The notes under the pieces: generated by a model | Told to the model about the DNA's origin: nothing | Seen by the model: the letters and a program-made list of their open reading frames with translations, nothing else | Database searches by the model: none | Source of the DNA: Paracoccaceae bacterium | GTDB lineage: Bacteria > Pseudomonadota > Alphaproteobacteria > Rhodobacterales > Rhodobacteraceae | Assembly (NCBI GenBank): GCA_007123625.1 | Contig: SKKS01000429.1 | Span: 1-6,813, forward strand | DNA length: 6,813 nucleotides | Reading direction: 5' to 3' | Part shown: piece by piece, positions 5,954 to 6,813 of the stretch | Position numbering within the stretch: position 1 is the stretch's first letter | Layout of the letters: the number at the start of each line of letters is the position of its first letter | Program-made: the position numbers and the translations under genes

Positions 5954-6789
5954 TCGACAGCCTGCCGTCCCTGAGCGCGGTCATCCGTGAGCATGAGCTG
6001 CGCGCAAAAAAGAGTTTCGGGCAGAACTTTCTGCTGGACCTGAACCTGACCGCGCGGATCGCGCGGTCGGCAGGGGACCTGCGCGGCGCGGATGTGTTCG
6101 AGGTCGGCCCCGGTCCCGGCGGGCTGACACGCGGGCTGCTGGCCGAAGGCGCGCGCCATGTGCTGGCAGTGGAAAAGGACGCGCGCTGCCTGCCCGCGCT
6201 GGCCGAGATCGCGAATGCCTATCCGCGGCGGTTGACGGTGCTTGAAGGCGATGCGCTGGTGGTGGACCCGATGGTGTACCTGACCCCGCCGGTGAAGGTG
6301 GTGGCGAACCTACCCTATAACGTGGGCACCGAATTGCTGATCCGGTGGATGACCCCGCGCGACTGGCCACCGTTCTGGCAAAGCCTGACGCTGATGTTCC
6401 AGCAAGAGGTCGCGGAGCGGATCGTGGCCAGGCCGGGATCCAAGGCCTATGGGCGGCTGGCGCTGATGGTCCAGTGGCGGGCCGAGGCACAGGTGGTCCT
6501 GAAGTTGCCACCCGAGGCGTTCACCCCGCCGCCAAAGGTGCATTCGGCGGTGGTGCATATCACGGCGCTGGATCGTCCGCGGTATCCGGCGGATGCGCGG
6601 GTGCTGGAGCGGGTTGTGGCGGCGGCGTTCAACCAGCGGCGCAAGATGCTGCGCTCGGCGCTCAAAGGGCTGGCCCCGGGGATCGAAGGGTATCTGGAAG
6701 CGGCAGGCATCCCCCCAACCGCGCGCGCCGAGGAAATCGGCCTTGAAGCGTTCTGCGCCCTGGCGCGCGGGTTGGCCTTGAAGAACTGA
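5950..6789 (+). CDS. rsmA: 16S rRNA dimethyladenosine transferase RsmA (KsgA)
   Basis: RsmA uses S-adenosylmethionine to dimethylate the two adjacent adenosines A1518 and A1519 near the 3' end of 16S rRNA, a late step of 30S assembly; loss gives kasugamycin resistance. The 279-residue product is full length. Seen directly: KKSFGQNFLLD (20-30), the SAM-binding EVGPGPGGLT (51-60), acidic AVEKD (73-77), EGDAL (99-103), the catalytic NLPYN motif IV (120-124), the FQQEVAERI segment (150-158) and FTPPPKVHSAVV (191-202). The C-terminal domain has FNQRRKMLRSALKG (227-240). The ATG at 5950 overlaps the pdxA stop in ATGA, so translation is probably coupled. No terminator is visible in the 24 bases left in the window. 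Confidence 0.97.
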   Translation: MIDSLPSLSAVIREHELRAKKSFGQNFLLDLNLTARIARSAGDLRGADVFEVGPGPGGLTRGLLAEGARHVLAVEKDARCLPALAEIANAYPRRLTVLEGDALVVDPMVYLTPPVKVVANLPYNVGTELLIRWMTPRDWPPFWQSLTLMFQQEVAERIVARPGSKAYGRLALMVQWRAEAQVVLKLPPEAFTPPPKVHSAVVHITALDRPRYPADARVLERVVAAAFNQRRKMLRSALKGLAPGIEGYLEAAGIPPTARAEEIGLEAFCALARGLALKN

Positions 6790-6813
6790 TATCCTGTGAA
6801 AGCCTGCAATGGA

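Overview
The window is a high-GC stretch of bacterial chromosome with seven complete genes and the 3' end of an eighth. It most likely comes from an alphaproteobacterium of the Rhodobacterales (Rhodobacter/Roseobacter type). The clearest evidence is an intact CtrA cell-cycle/motility response regulator lying directly downstream of the gene for its small inhibitory partner SciP (DUF1153 family). MnmA, PdxA and RsmA sequences of alphaproteobacterial character agree with this. I see no mobile element, CRISPR array, tRNA, rRNA or phage gene.

Layout. (1) Positions 1-1520, plus strand: the C-terminal part of glmS (glucosamine-6-phosphate synthase) is followed after 50 bp by an AlkD-type DNA glycosylase gene. 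(2) Positions 1521-1756: a convergent gap. (3) Positions 1757-2845, minus strand: sciP then ctrA, 93 bp apart. A CtrA half-site (TTAACCAT on the minus strand) lies between them, and a near-perfect full CtrA box (TTAA-N7-TTAG) lies upstream of sciP. (4) Positions 2846-2993: a divergent regulatory region shared by sciP (minus) and mnmA (plus), with a good sigma70-like promoter for mnmA. (5) Positions 2994-4136: mnmA (tRNA 2-thiouridylase). (6) Positions 4372-4875: an exported DUF2059 protein with a methionine-rich C-terminal segment. (7) Positions 4934-6789: pdxA and rsmA, overlapping by the 4-bp ATGA junction.

How the genes relate. Most are housekeeping genes: peptidoglycan/LPS amino-sugar supply (glmS), DNA alkylation repair (alkD), wobble-uridine thiolation (mnmA), pyridoxal phosphate synthesis (pdxA) and 16S rRNA dimethylation (rsmA). 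The regulatory core is sciP-ctrA. The two CtrA-type sites suggest a loop in which CtrA acts on its own gene and on sciP, and SciP feeds back on CtrA. That loop is inference from motifs and from what is known in Caulobacter. No wholly new system is evident. The points most worth a second look are the CtrA sites around sciP/ctrA/mnmA, a palindrome beside one of them, and the DUF2059 gene sitting where surA often precedes pdxA.
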